In this document: piece by piece, positions 1-12,800 of the stretch
Position numbering within the stretch: position 1 is the stretch's first letter
How the letters are laid out: each line of letters opens with the position of its first letter
Assembly (NCBI GenBank): GCA_000697335.1
Contig: JNEM01014345.1
Coordinates: 1-37,357 of the forward strand
DNA length: 37,357 nt
Direction: 5' to 3'
Origin: Conidiobolus incongruus B7586
Lineage: Eukaryota; Entomophthoromycota; Entomophthoromycetes; Entomophthorales; Conidiobolaceae
The notes under the pieces: model-generated
The model's database searches: none
What the model was told of the DNA's origin: nothing
The model's input: only the letters and a program-made list of their open reading frames with translations
Translations under genes and position numbers: made by a program

Positions 1-1653
1 TTTAAATTGTAAAAATAATTATTAAAAGTATAATTTTATATTCTTTTATTATAAAATATCTTTGCTTAGAATAATTGGTAAAATATTATATTATTAATAT
101 TTATAACTAATAATAATATTTAAATTAATTTTATTTAAGTATTTATAATATTAATTTTGATTTTTTAACCTAAGTATTCCTTTTATTATAAAATAATAAT
201 TAATATACTAAAATCCATTTTTTATCTATTATAATTATAAAAGTATTGTATTATTATAAAATATATTAATTATACTTCTTAATTTATTTAAATTATAATT
301 AAAATATAAGTTATTTATAAATTTAATATTTTAATTGATTTTGAATTATTTTTTAGTTAAATCATAATAAAATCATTATTAATATATAAAATTATTTTAT
401 TTATTACTTAGATTTATAAATAATATTAAAGATTATTTTTAAATTTACTTATAATTTTATATTAAATAAAAAGTTTAAAATATCTTAAATATGTATGTCT
501 TTTATATGAGAATCTTAAGCTTTAAGTTAATTACATCAATTTATAATATTATATTTTAAAAACTCTTTGCCACTAGTTATTACTTGGAGAATTATATAAA
601 TAGGTAATATAGAATATTTTTTATAATATGGTATTTTGATAAATGTTCTTTATCCAATTCTAGTAAGATTTGAAATTTGTGATTATCTGTTAATTTATTA
701 TTGATTGATATTCTCCGAAAAAGTGATATTATATATATATATATAATAAAAATAATGAATTATTAGATCATTTATTATCAATTAAAATAATATTAATACT
801 AGAATGAAATAGTTATGATTGATAAAATAATATTTGATTTAATTATAGGAAATTAATTTTTAAACTACTGGTTAGTTATTTAATATCAAAAATCAACTAT
901 AAATTGAGTTCACCAAAAATTTATGTAACTTTAACCTCTCTAGCTTTATTCCAATAATCAAGATTATTTAATAAAACTAAAGCTATTCATTAATTCTAAA
1001 TACAAAAATATTTTGAGAATTATTTATATTAGATTAAAGATATCAAGAGTATGTTTAGTATTATATTGTTTGAAATCAAATTCTATTATAAATTAATTTC
1101 CAAATACCTTAGTTTTAAGTGATAATTTATCTGAGTCTTAATGAAATATATATTGGTATTCTTAGAAAAAATGCCAATTCTAGGAACAGTATATATGAAT
1201 ATCTATCTTCAAAATGATCAAAGCTTACATTATTTAATGAATATTTATAGTATATTTTTTACTGTATTTAATTTTTGAAAATTAACAAAATAATATAATT
1301 CAATAATACTAAATTTTAATATTAAAATTTATTTTTCTGGATAATTTATATTAGTAATTACATCAATTCAAATAAATTAAAATACAATATTAAGTTTATT
1401 AAAAAAACTCTGGATGATTTTAAAATTTAAAACATTTTTGATAATTAGAATAACATGATACTCTACAGCATATATCCCATTATAAATCTGATTAGCAAAA
1501 TTAGTTCAACTTTGAAAGATTTTAATAATAATTTAGCTTAGGTTTTGTGAAAAATCCCATAATAAAAAAAGTATAAATGGATAGTTGTTTTTGTTGAACA
1601 ATGTTGATGTAACAAATTTAACAAAATATTTATAATCAATCAATAATATAAAT
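1..1653. other. AT-rich spacer upstream of PFD1
   Basis: No coding segment or RNA gene is recognisable. It contains a TA-dinucleotide run near 727-745, a motif copy at 1554-1562 and a one-base variant (ATCCCATTA) at 1474-1482. A TATAAATGG string near 1572-1580 lies between the motif and the PFD1 start. Confidence 0.7.
1554..1562 (+). promoter_or_regulatory. ATCCCATAA motif upstream of PFD1
   Basis: Exact copy of the recurrent 9-mer, about 91 bp before the PFD1 start codon and in the gene's orientation. Confidence 0.55.
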
Positions 1654-2076
1654 ATGACTGAAATTCAATCAGAAGCCCAACAGGTATTATATTATATAAA
1701 GTATAAACAAACTGTAATAAAGTAATTTAAATTAATAAATTAGTTATTGATCGCTATTCAAACTAAATTACAAGAAGATAGTATTCAACTAAATATTGTC
1801 AACAACCGAGTACAGACTAAAGAAAGAGATAATCGCGTTATTGATTTAGTTCAAAAGGAATTAAACACACTTACACCCAATCACTCAGCTTATAAAAGTA
1901 TTGGGAAAATGTTTTTATATACTCCAACGGAACAGATGAAAGAAGAATTGGATAAAAAGAAGAAAGATAATTTGGAAACTATTCAAGCTTTAAAGAAGAA
2001 AGGAGAGTTTTTAAGCAAAAGAGTCAATGAAACTCAAGCTCATTTAAATGATGTTTTTCAAAATGTCAAAAAATGA
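1654..2076 (+). CDS. PFD1: Prefoldin subunit 1 (beta-type)
   Basis: Subunit of the hexameric prefoldin co-chaperone, which carries nascent actin and tubulin to the CCT chaperonin in the cytosol. Exons are 1654-1683 and 1744-2076, joined across a 60-nt GT-AG intron in phase 0, giving 120 residues, close to the human length. The first exon encodes only ten residues (MTEIQSEAQQ); the second continues LLIAIQTK. The architecture is two long helices flanking a short hairpin. The central YKSIGKMFLYTP matches the family's G-R-M-F-(I/L) hairpin, and the C-terminal helix is rich in Lys and Glu with coiled-coil periodicity. The start was chosen because exon 2 has no ATG near its beginning and the upstream ATG splices cleanly into frame. 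Identification rests on remembered similarity to human PFDN1. Confidence 0.9.
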
Positions 2077-3407
2077 AATTACAATATATTAAATAATATA
2101 TTTTCGTATCTATCTTCATTTGCTAACATCTTTTATTTATATTCTTCATGTTACCTTCAACTGTCATTATTAAATAAATATAACTTAATACATATTCTAT
2201 AAGTTATATTGTACCATTTTCACCGTATAATGATTCGATATTCGATACTTATTATAATACTAACACTTTATAATAAATTTTGACCAAATTGAGGTATTAA
2301 CAGCCTAAATGGTTTTTTCTGATAGTGTTCAATTTGATCAGTCTAAAATTATATTTATAATTATATCCCAGTAAATGATTATTCGTATATAAATATCATA
2401 ATACACATTTACAAATAATTTTGAATTAAATTAAAATATTCAGATTAATTTATGGTAATTATGCAATTTTGATCAAAATGAGTACAAATTTAAATTATAA
2501 TTTAGAAAGATAAAAGAATTTTTGAATAATATCACTATACTCAAAGACTATGAAATGTTCAAAACTTAGTTTGGGTACGAATATTTATTTGCTATAGTAC
2601 AGTTTAATGTATTTCATTTAATACTTGGAAAATAACTAAACACAATATTAATATATGATGAATTATTGTTAAAAAATTTAAATTATATTATAATATAAAT
2701 TTATTAAATACTGTCAAATTACTTTATATAATTTTTCAGATTTCAAAAATATATTTAAAAAATTTATATTTAAATCTATACATTATTATAAAAATACTTT
2801 TATTCTTTTTAATGTCGCTAGAATTTTTATATAATAATGATCCATATCTCAATGTAATCATAGCATAGCTAGCAATCAATATATACTACATTATAAGGTT
2901 TATCATATATTTAAGTATAACTGATGAAATTGATTTTAAACTAGTATTTATCTAATACCACTAAATTATATTGGTGAATTTCTACATTATTATTTTCAAA
3001 ATATTATACTATAACATTCCTTTAAAATTTTAGATATTGATATCAAACAATCATATTTCTAATATTCTATTATAATATTGGTGATTATATATATATATAT
3101 AATGTTGTTAGGTATTTTGGCGAAATTTACGGTTTTTTGAATAAGAATTATCAACTATATTGAGAAATATATTTTTTATTACCATGGAATCAAAGAAATG
3201 GGAAATTTTTTAATTTCTGATTTTTCAAACATATTATTAGTTTCAAATAAGCAAATATATACAAAACAAATAGGAAAATAAATAGTTTTGAATTATATAT
3301 ATATATATATATAATAATTTTTTTGATTAAAAAATGAATTTTTTAAAATTAGTTGTTTAATTTAATCATGCTTAAACTAAATAGTAACCATCAAAAGTTT
3401 TTTATTT
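2077..3407. other. AT-rich spacer
   Basis: No gene seen. It holds TA-dinucleotide runs at about 3084-3102 and 3294-3314. A duplicated-looking string (CAAATTGAGG, then TTAACAGCCTAA) near 2285-2310 recurs in pieces near 6790 and 6858, possibly by chance. Confidence 0.6.
3294..3314. repeat. TA-dinucleotide microsatellite
   Basis: About ten uninterrupted AT units. Similar runs occur at about 727-745, 3084-3102, 10132-10149 and 15547-15568, all in spacers. Confidence 0.85.
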
Positions 3408-4513
3408 TAGTATTAGTAAAACTTAACCACAAACCCTTTAAAATCATTTAAAATTTACAAACAACTTTTAATAATGAAGCATTATCTAAATCAACAATTT
3501 ATTGCTAGGTAAATTACTTTAAGGCTAAAAGAGAAACTACCTAAAACTTGTTAAAATCTAAAAGATTAATTTTAACTGTTACTTTTTTAATTATTAATAA
3601 AGTAAAAAATTATATTAAAAAGTACCTTTTTATTTTAGCTAGAGAATTATCAAAACACTTTAATATTAGTTACACAAGTATTTTATATATATTAAAATTT
3701 ACATTAAAATTAATTAATAAAAATGTAAAATAGATACCTTATAATTTAACTAAAGCTTAAAAAAAAGCTAGAGTAGTTATTGCTAAATAAAACTTACTAA
3801 GGTATAACTAGAAATTAAAGCTTTTACAGTAAATTATTATAATTGATGAATCTTAGATTCTTTTGTATAATCTTTTGTTAAAACATAAATTAAAGTGTTG
3901 GATTAAATTAAATCAACCCCTTCTATAAATTCCTTTAAATAAACACTTTATTAATAAGTGAATGTTAATTATAATAATAGATTATAATAGCATATGTTAT
4001 TCTTATTTAATTCTTAAAGGAAAATCCATTAATAGTAAACTTTATATTTCTTTTTTAAATAAAACTATTTTTAATTGGTATTCTTAATATAATTAAAGAA
4101 GACTTATTATTTTGCATGATAATTGTAAAATACATAAATCTAAAGTTGTAAAAAACTTTCTAATTAAAAATAACTGGAAAAAACTACCACATCTAGTATA
4201 TTCTTTAGATTATAACCTATGTGATTATAATTGTTTTGGGCAATTAAAAAACTAGCTTACAAGAAAGAAAATTTCTACAGGAAAATTTAATTGGTTTATA
4301 AAACATCAAATTTTAGTCTTTAATAAAAAAAACTGTTTTTTAGGTGTTAGATCTTTGCTAAAAATATAGCAAAAAGTTATTAGAAATAAAAGAAATTAAT
4401 AATTTTATAATATATATTTATTTTTACTTTGTATATATTAAAATGTTTATTTTTTTTCAATTGCAAAAAATTCCCATTATTTAAATTACAAAGTAATAGA
4501 ATTTTTAATACTA
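3408..4513 (+). mobile_element. Decayed mariner-family (DD34D) DNA transposon
   Basis: Remnant of a Tc1/mariner cut-and-paste element. One frame (that of 3548-3733) runs through the transposase without a frameshift that I can see. It has a helix-turn-helix (LARELSKHFNISYTSILYIL), then IIIIDES with Asp at 3845-3847, then ILHDNCKIHKSKVV with Asp at 4118-4120, then LPHLVYSLDYNLCDYNCFG with Asp at 4223-4225. The last two Asp residues are separated by 34 residues and the first two by 90, which fits mariner. About a dozen in-frame stops interrupt it. Two of them, at DES-stop and SLLKI-stop, sit where Trp is usual; others, such as LTKA-stop-KKARV, sit where Gln is plausible. Possible terminal inverted repeats share TAGTATTA (left near 3408; right, reverse-complemented, ending near 4513). 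Ends are therefore approximate. It cannot encode an active transposase. Confidence 0.82.
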
Positions 4514-7500
4514 AATAATAGTATATTTAATCATAGATAACAAATTACATTCAAATTCAATATATAATATTAATATAATTCAAATATCAAATTGTTATAT
4601 ATGATATTTTAAAATTTATTAATTAACCCATTATTCATCATATTTATTAAATTAATTTCATAACAATTATATCAATTAACCAGTTGTTAAAATTTCATGG
4701 AAACAAGTAATATAAACTTTAGATCAAATTGTATTAATAATATAATTGTTAATATTGGATCAATGAATTAATTACATTATCCTGCTCAATTAAATTATTT
4801 AAAACAAAAATAATACTTATTTAATTTTATTAATGATATTATATAAATTTATAAAATTTAATATATTTTATGTATCATTTAAATTCACTAATATAAATAT
4901 CTATGTAAAATATTGTTCTATATTATATTCTTTAAACTGTTAATAAAATTTGAATTTCACTAATATATTTAACAAATATTATTAAAAAACCAGTTATATT
5001 TATTAATAATTGAGTATCTGTATATTATAGGTTGCTCATTTTGCACTTTGTAATTTTTATATCCAATTTATTTTAATCAGATTAATTCATAGTTTAAATC
5101 AAAATATCTGATTTAGATTGAATAAATAAATAAAAACATGTTAAAATGTATTTATAATTCAGATACTACTATATACTTAGTTTTTTTAAATAAAGCTAAG
5201 ATTATAGTAATATGAAATTTCCAAAAATATCAAAGATTTTAATTCAGACACCAAATAATATGATATTAAATTAGAATTTTTACTCTATTTTTCTGTGCCA
5301 AAAAGCTAATAATTAAAGAATGGCAGTTATGATTTGAGCAATGTATTCAAATAATAAATAGCAAATATATTATAAAAGTATATGCTGGGATAAAATAATA
5401 TAATATATCATTATTTCTTTGAAAATTAAGTTGAGTGATATTAATCAAATTGAATAAATTTATTATCAACAAAGGCTTACATAAAATATAATTAAATTAT
5501 TTATAAAAACAATTTTTAATATAAAAATCATATTATATTATTTTTAATTCAGTTAAATGACTGTTTTTTCCGTCAAATTAAATCATAGTATATTTGATAT
5601 TTGTCTCTTTTTTAATTCCTTATTCAGGTTACCAGTCATTCAACAATTATGCAATATTAACAGTGATGGATGTTATTAATCGAATTAAAATGAATATAGC
5701 CATTATTCGTCATTATTCATCGTTGTTAATCTCCTTCAATGATAACTATATTTATAATATTTTATTTATTATACATGGTCTGATAATTTAAGTCAATTGA
5801 AACTATTTTAAGGAACAGTGGAGAAAATTTAATAACGGAGAAAAAAACTGTGAAAATTATGAATCCAAAATAAAAAATAATTTATTTTGTATGAAAAGTA
5901 AAAGAAAATACAATCAAAATCCAATGATAATGATAATTCTTATATAAGAATGAATGTTTATTAGCTAATTGCTGCTTCAGCATTATCTTCATATAGTTAT
6001 TACAACTTGTACATCATTAAGCAGATCAAAGAAACAAAAGTTATCAGTTAATCAATTATACTTTCAAATGTAAATAGGTTGTCAGAGGTATTACATTCTA
6101 TCAATAGCCAAAATTTATACTATAATAAAGCATCATCTTAATAATTTAATGAATAATGATATTTTACAGTAATCAATTTATCTAATGATTATATTAAATT
6201 TGAGATTTTATTTTGATATTATTCAATTTAGAATTATCAAATATTTGAAATAAATTTTATCTATGGTAGTTGCATATTTAGTGACTTTCATACCTGATAT
6301 ATATGATTATCTAATATAATTTAGATTTAAAAATTTATAAAACATTGATATTATTAGCTTTTTTAATACATTATAATAATCATTATGTAATAATAATCAT
6401 GAATATCGAATATTCTGAGAGATTTAAAATAATTACAAATATTTATACCAAATAATTGAATGTAATTAATTTTATAATTTTTGAGTTTAATGTTTAATTT
6501 TATCAAAATAATTTTAATCACACATCAATTCAATATTGGATTTGAAATCACTTTTAATTATTATCAAATCTGTTATAGTTTGATAAAGGAACTATTTATA
6601 AACTGATACATTTATTGAAAACTTGATTTGATTACAATTATAACAAGTACGCTTGGAGTCGAGAGCAATGACCAATGTTAATAATTTTTAGTTATAGGAT
6701 TCAATATTGAAAGCAAATATTCGATAATGTAGCAAATAATAATAGAATAGAATATGTTATTAATAAAATAGATAAATTGAATGATTAATTCAAATTGAGG
6801 CGGTTTCTTATTTTAAATATTTGTTGAATTGATAATTTAAAGATCTTCATTACTCATTAACAGCCTAATAAAATCTTTGATCTTCAAGATAAGCCCATTT
6901 GGTTTGGTTTTTATGTTATTGATCACTTGGAAATAATTATTATTCATATTAATCACTTCTAGTTAATTAATATACTAAACACTCATCATTATTGATTCCA
7001 TTCATTAATAGATATTTTAACTGTGAAGTGAATAATGATTCAAATTAATTACAACAGGATATTTTTACGTTGATCAATTAAATTAATATGCTAAGATAGT
7101 CACTCTCAATTAGAACATTTATAATTTGATTAAATATTGCAGTGGCTATAGAGTTGCTTAAAAAGAATCAAATTCATAGCCAATATGAATATATTTAATA
7201 AAATATGGACTGATATTAATTTCTTAAATTGAAAAGTACTAATATAAGTTATTGATGTCAAAAATTTTATGAGAATAATATTGACTGAAAAATCATATGA
7301 CTTAAGAGAGGATGGTTTGATAGGTGAAATCATTGGTTAGAATCGCTGAATGTGATTGGCTTGATTAGGCATGAATTATGAAAGCTAGAATATAGAAGGC
7401 TGGGGAAATGTTATAGGGGGAAATTGAGCGGAATTGTCAAATTAGGATTGTTTTTGTGAAAGGATAATTGCAAAGTTTGCTTATCTGAACTGACCAATTT

Positions 7501-7718
7501 TGAATCCTTATCTTACGCCATTCTAAATCTCTTGCCTAAATAGGTGTTTATTGTGGTCGATTTTTAGTTTAATTTTTTTTGATGAAAATTTTTACTGTGT
7601 TGATTAAAAAATTTACTTTCCTGTTTTTAATTGCATATTTACTGCCCTGAACCCTTTCCTCAACACTTATTTTACTCTACTTCCAGCTGGTTAACGCTCC
7701 CTTTTATTCTTATTCTCA
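4514..7718. other. Long AT-rich spacer upstream of the ACBP-domain gene
   Basis: No supportable gene in about 3.2 kb. Small ORFs at 5594-5791 (+) and 7130-7333 (-) lack family features. Base composition becomes more mixed from about 6780 and especially 7330-7718, which probably holds the promoter and 5' UTR of the next gene. That stretch includes ATTGGCT-type inverted CCAAT strings near 7349, but no exact ATCCCATAA copy. Confidence 0.6.
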
Positions 7719-9196
7719 ATGGAAATTGATACAACCTTAGAACATCTGTTCCTCAGGGTCACAGCCCTTGTTAGAGCATCTCCTTCTACTGCTCCAGATT
7801 ACATTTTTCCTTACATTTCTCCAGAGCAAGTCTTAGAATTATACGGTTTATACAAACAGGTATACTCTATATAAGGTACCCATATCGTATATATAAGTTA
7901 CTTAATCAAATTATAGGGAGCTGAAGGGTATGGATTACCTAAAACTCCAGAAACTGATGATCCTATCATACTTCGAAAGTGGAAAGCTTGGGAAAATTAT
8001 TCTCGTATTTTACCTCAGCAAGCACAGCAGCTTTATTTAATTAAAATATTACCTTATTTTGAGCATATTACTAATCTGCCTTCTAAAGCAATTGATAAAT
8101 ATATTGAATCACTAGAATCTGAAACTGAAAAGTAGTTTGTTTAATATTTTTATTTGTTTATCATTAACATTTGTAATTTAGAGCTCAAATAAATGTTTTA
8201 TTTATGGATTGCAGGATTCTTTATGAAGAAATGAGGTAATATATTTTATTTGAATTTGTACTTTTATTATTTTTATACTTACTTCAAACTATTTTATTAG
8301 CAAAACTATTCCTTCTTTTCGAGATATTAGGTAACTTAATTTCTTTTATTCTGTTATTCATCAATCTAAACTTTATGCATAGTCCACAATACTCTAACTC
8401 AAATAGTCCTCCAGGCGATTTTGACGATGCCTCAAGCCAATTTTCTTATGAAGATATTGCTTGGGGCGAAACAATAAATGGATCAACTCGCTCTTCCATT
8501 AGTTCTATAGGATCTTTTGCCCATATTTCCAGTGACCTTGAGAATGATATGAGGGCAGTTCACATTGGTGGACCTATATCTATATCTCCAACCTCTGCCA
8601 AATCTATTTCAATATCTTCTGTATCCTCAGTGAGACTAAATCCATCTGTTCCATTCATCCCATCTGGTGGAAATTCTCGCAATTCTTCGATATCTTCCAT
8701 TGGAACCTCTAATTTTATTTTAAAATCTCCACCTTCTAGACGTCGTACAAGCAGTGTGAGTCAAAGGGACCTTTTCACAGTCAAAGAGGACCCTTCACAG
8801 TCTAAATCCACTGTTCCCGAGACACGACCACACAAAGGTCACAATGCTAGATACCGTCGCCATGGTGTTGAACTTGGTCAACCAACTTCAAGGAGACTGA
8901 ATGAAACTTCTGCCCTGCTTCATACAACATCACATAGAATAGATCAAGGAATGGCACTTCTACTTCAGACACTTCAAAGACTTGAATTTTTAGAAAAGAA
9001 AGTGGAAGGAGTGGTGTCCAAAAGACCTACTATCCATACTAACCATGGTAGGACATCTTCTCCAGCATCTCCTGACCCAGACCGGGTGCAATTATATTCT
9101 TCTCCCAGAACACACTGCTCAAGTCAAGCGACTAATGTGATTATACGATCCACGCATACATCACCTGTCGAATCAAGAGCCTCATCGACATGTTGA
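7719..9196 (+). CDS. Acyl-CoA-binding-domain protein with Ser-rich tail (five exons)
   Basis: Probably binds long-chain acyl-CoA esters. Exons: 7719-7859, 7917-8131, 8182-8235, 8301-8330 and 8383-9196, giving 417 residues; introns are 50-65 nt and all phases agree. The N-terminal ~110 residues form the acyl-CoA-binding domain: FLRVTALVR, LYGLYKQGAEGYG, RKWKAWENYSR and the QQAQQLY helix, carrying the Tyr, Lys and Trp positions typical of the ligand pocket. Two tiny exons (54 and 30 nt) link it to a Ser/Pro-rich, low-complexity middle. Near the C-terminus is an amphipathic heptad-like stretch (LLLQTLQRLEFLEKKVEGVV). Unlike ACBD4/5 or yeast Atg37 proteins, I see no C-terminal membrane segment. 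The TAG at 8133 lies inside intron 2, and the ATG at 8375 lies inside intron 4, so neither is a true gene boundary. Confidence 0.86.
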
Positions 9197-11152
9197 TTCA
9201 ATCACTGTGTTAATTTATTTAGTAGATCAACCAAATCATAGATCTTACTAGTATCATAGTAATTTAATTTTTATGAGATTATTTAAAGTCAACTTTAATA
9301 ACATCTCACATTAGTCAACAGATTAAGATATTTAATGTTTTCTTAATGTTAATTTTTTGTGATTACAATAATATATTATATATTTCATTTTAATGATTTT
9401 AACAAATTTAAATATAATATACATATTAATATATATATATATTATTTTAATAAACTGCTATTCTGATATTTAAACATTGTAAATGTTAATATTAAGATCA
9501 GATTTAACAATCATTTGAATATAAAAAATTTTTTTGAAAGTTTAAATACAATATTAATGAGAATATTTTTTTAGTGCTATTTCATTTTAATTATTGATTT
9601 TTATTAACAATATGATATATAAAGGTTTATAATATATCAAATACCCCCATTTGGTTACAATTCAAAAGTTTCAAATACCATTTAATTTTTATCTTTTTGG
9701 TTTAAATTGTACCAATTTCGATCAATTTAATGATCAATATTTTTTAATAAATTGATTTTATTTAAAATCTGGAATAAAACAGATTATTATAAATATATTC
9801 ATATTATAGGTCTCAAATTGAAATATTTTTGCATTAAAATGACAATATTTAACAATTAAGTTAATATTTAATTAAGTGTGTTAAGATAAAAAATTGGATT
9901 AAAAAAGAATCTATTACTAAAGCACTAGCCACAAGTTTGAAATGACATGTGATAAACCTTAATGAGTTAAAGAGAAATATAAAAGTATAATCGGATATTA
10001 TTTTCAATATATAATACATTGACATCCTATTTAAATAGATTCAGAACAAAAATAATGTGAAAATTATTGATATAACATGATGAAAGCAAGGGATATAATA
10101 CTTTTAATAAGCAATTAGTTAAGTGGAATTGATATATATATATATATATTACTATTTTGCCAGGTTAAATATGATATAATCAAATATGAATTTCTCCCTT
10201 TAACTCTATAGAAACTCAAAGTTAATATATTTGATATATTTTATTTTTCTTTATTAAATTAATGATCAATATCCTTAACACTTTAAATACTTTTTGATTA
10301 TAATTAAAATCATATCATTTTAAAATAAAATATACCATTATTAAAATAGTTATAAATTTAAATATATGATATATATATATTTTTTCATATTTTTCTCCGT
10401 TTTTTCTAATGTCAATGCAAGATAATTTAAAGAACTCTATAATATATTGATAACTTCAATAAAGTTAAAAAAATAAAGATCAATTAATGATATATTTTAA
10501 TTTTTAATATTGTTTTATATTTAATAAATTACTAGTAATTGAACTATTAAAATTATATTTCATGATATAATCAAAGAATATTAAATATATGGTAGTTGAA
10601 ATATTAATTCAGATTGTATATTTTTTAACACTAAAGAATAAAATTGACTTAAGCTTAAGTTTTGCAAAGTACTTTATAGTAGTTGATAAACTAAGCATCT
10701 TATTTTTGAATGTTAAGTACTTTTAAATTAATTAAATGTATGCCAAAAAGTAATAATAAGAATAATTAAACGTTGTAATTAAATATTTTAATAGCATTTG
10801 AAGTTGTGAGAATGCTTATTTGGCAATGATTTCGTAATTATATATAAGGGTTAATTTAATATTTTAATAATCATATGTCATATTATCAAATTATTTAAAA
10901 ATATTCAAAGTCAATTTATTTTAATTTATTCTAACAAAAATTTATAATTTCCATGTCCATAAACCTGTTTTCATATGATTAAAGTTGTGACTCATGAATA
11001 GAATCCCATGAAAATTAAATTAAAGCAGAGTAGTAATTAAATACTCTGGTTAGTCATACTCCTGTGATCACTGTTAGTTTTTATATTATATAATTACTTT
11101 GCTCCAATAATACCTTATCAATCTATCCATCCAATATTATTTATACTTAACC
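9197..11152. other. AT-rich spacer between the ACBP gene and PEX14
   Basis: Nearly 2 kb with no gene seen on either strand. It contains a TA run at about 10132-10149 and the TCCCATGA variant before PEX14. Confidence 0.65.
11003..11011 (+). promoter_or_regulatory. ATCCCATGA motif variant upstream of PEX14
   Basis: One-base variant of the recurrent 9-mer, about 141 bp before the PEX14 start and in the gene's orientation. Confidence 0.35.
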
Positions 11153-12350
11153 ATGACCGAAAGTAATTCATCCAATACAACTATGACAGAGAACGCCACC
11201 GCCACTATAACTTCAACTCCTTTGAGAGAAGAATTAGTAACTAGCGCTGTCAACTTTTTAAGAGATCCCAAAGTCCAAAACAGTGCTATTGAGAAGAGAC
11301 TCGACTTTTTAAGGAACAAGGGCTTGACCCAGCAGGAAATTGATGAGGCTTTATCTCGCGCCAACATTCCTGCCACTTCCACTCCTTCACAACCACAGGC
11401 ACAGGTCCAACCATCAGCTCCTCAAACATATGCAAACACTGCTCAACCTGTTTACTCTCAATACCCTATGGCACAGCCATCATATCAGCCCAGTTGGAAA
11501 GATTACTTCATCACATCGGCAGTTGCCGGTGCCATAGGCTACGGTCTTTACACCTTCTGTAGCAATGTATTGGGCCCAGTCCTCAACTGGCCCAGTGAAG
11601 AGAGCTTAGCGGAAGAAAAAGAGCGATTGGATAGACAATTTGATAAGGCTTTCGAAGCGATCGAAAATATGCGCTCTGAAACTGCTAGTGTTCTGAATAC
11701 TGTTCAAGAACAAACCAATACCATCAACGAAACGCTTAATTCTTTGACTAATGCGACTCAAGCTTTGAAATCACAAGATGAAGCTAGAAACGTGGATGTA
11801 GAGAGATTGAGTGAAGAATTGGACCAAATTCGAAAGCTAGTCCCTGAGGTAATTTATGATTTCAGCCAATGTTATATGTTTACTTACCACTATCTATTAG
11901 CTATTTGAGAAGAACCAGCAAACTCAATCTCAGTTAATGGATGAAATTCAACAAGAGATCAAGTCTTTAAAGTCTCTTATTTCCAGAAAAACTACTTCTT
12001 CAAATGTTCATACGGCCGCATATCTTGCTCAAAATAGCCAACCTATTGATTCAACTGATGATGCCAGTAAACAAGCCACTGCTGCCACTAATGGTGTATC
12101 AGTAAGCGCCCCAACAACCCTCCCCTCATGGCAATCTGGAGGCTCATCAAGCAAAACACCTCTTGACACTCAAAGTTCACCTTCATCTCCAGCAACTGCT
12201 AACCCCTCTGCTTCCCTTCCTGCATGGCAATCTGGAGCATCAACCAGCAAATCATCTAATGAGGCTCAAACCCCATCCTCTCCCTCTCTTCCTTCCTGGC
12301 AATCAGCTGCTGGTGGTAGCTCTTCTACTCAACCCTCAACCTCAAGTTAA
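11153..12350 (+). CDS. PEX14: Peroxisomal membrane docking protein PEX14
   Basis: Docking factor on the peroxisomal membrane that binds the cargo receptor PEX5 and, with PEX13, forms the import site for PTS1 proteins. Exons 11153-11848 and 11901-12350 with a 52-nt phase-0 intron give 381 residues. Residues ~24-68 are the conserved N-terminal domain (REELVTSAVNFLRDPKVQ, then FLRNKGLTQQEIDEAL), which binds WxxxF motifs of PEX5. A Pro/Gln-rich linker follows, then a hydrophobic segment at ~118-140 (FITSAVAGAIGYGLYTF) and a long coiled coil at ~150-265. The Ser/Pro-rich tail holds three spaced copies of LP(S/A)WQS. Reading through the intron gives an early TGA, so splicing is needed for the full tail. 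Confidence 0.94.
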
Positions 12351-12800
12351 TTCAGTTCCATATCGATTTATATTTAACTTCAAGTAAAAAAATTATATTC
12401 ATCAGTCTAGAGCAGCGCTGGCTATATTAGCTTTGACAATATTATAAAAGTCAGTTTCAATAAGCAATATAATTACTATTCACATGTTTTTCATTCAAAA
12501 ATATTCATAATTTTGGGAAATCACTTAAATATAGTGTAAATTTTAAATTCATTTGTAGAATATAGTATATATAAAGATTTTGATGTGAGAAATGATTATT
12601 CAACCCTGTTATTCTTTCAAAACAGATATCTTAAAAATGCGTGAAATGAATAAAAGTTATCTAATAAAAATATTGATTTTTATTGATAAATTATAGTGTT
12701 ATTTTTATGCATACAAAATAATTTGCATATTCTATAAAAATGAATTAAAATTAATCTCTAATTTTGTATAAAAATATATCGTATCCAATATTAAATAAGC
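12351..12800. other. Convergent spacer between PEX14 and NOP53
   Basis: The 3' flanks of two converging genes. A GC-richer patch near 12408-12430 is the only non-AT-rich part, and I see no fold or gene in it. Confidence 0.6.

Noticed and set aside
3548-3733. 61-codon ORF read as a separate small gene
   Set aside because: Its HTH-like sequence is the start of the mariner transposase frame, so it is part of the transposon relic.
5594-5791. 65-codon ORF on +
   Set aside because: No family features and Ile/Tyr/Asn-rich as expected by chance in AT-rich DNA.
7130-7333. 67-codon ORF on -
   Set aside because: Low-complexity hydrophobic sequence with no recognisable family; most likely chance.
8375-9196. 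Stand-alone Ser-rich gene starting at ATG 8375
   Set aside because: That ATG lies in intron 4 of the ACBP-domain gene; the frame joins exactly to the upstream exons.
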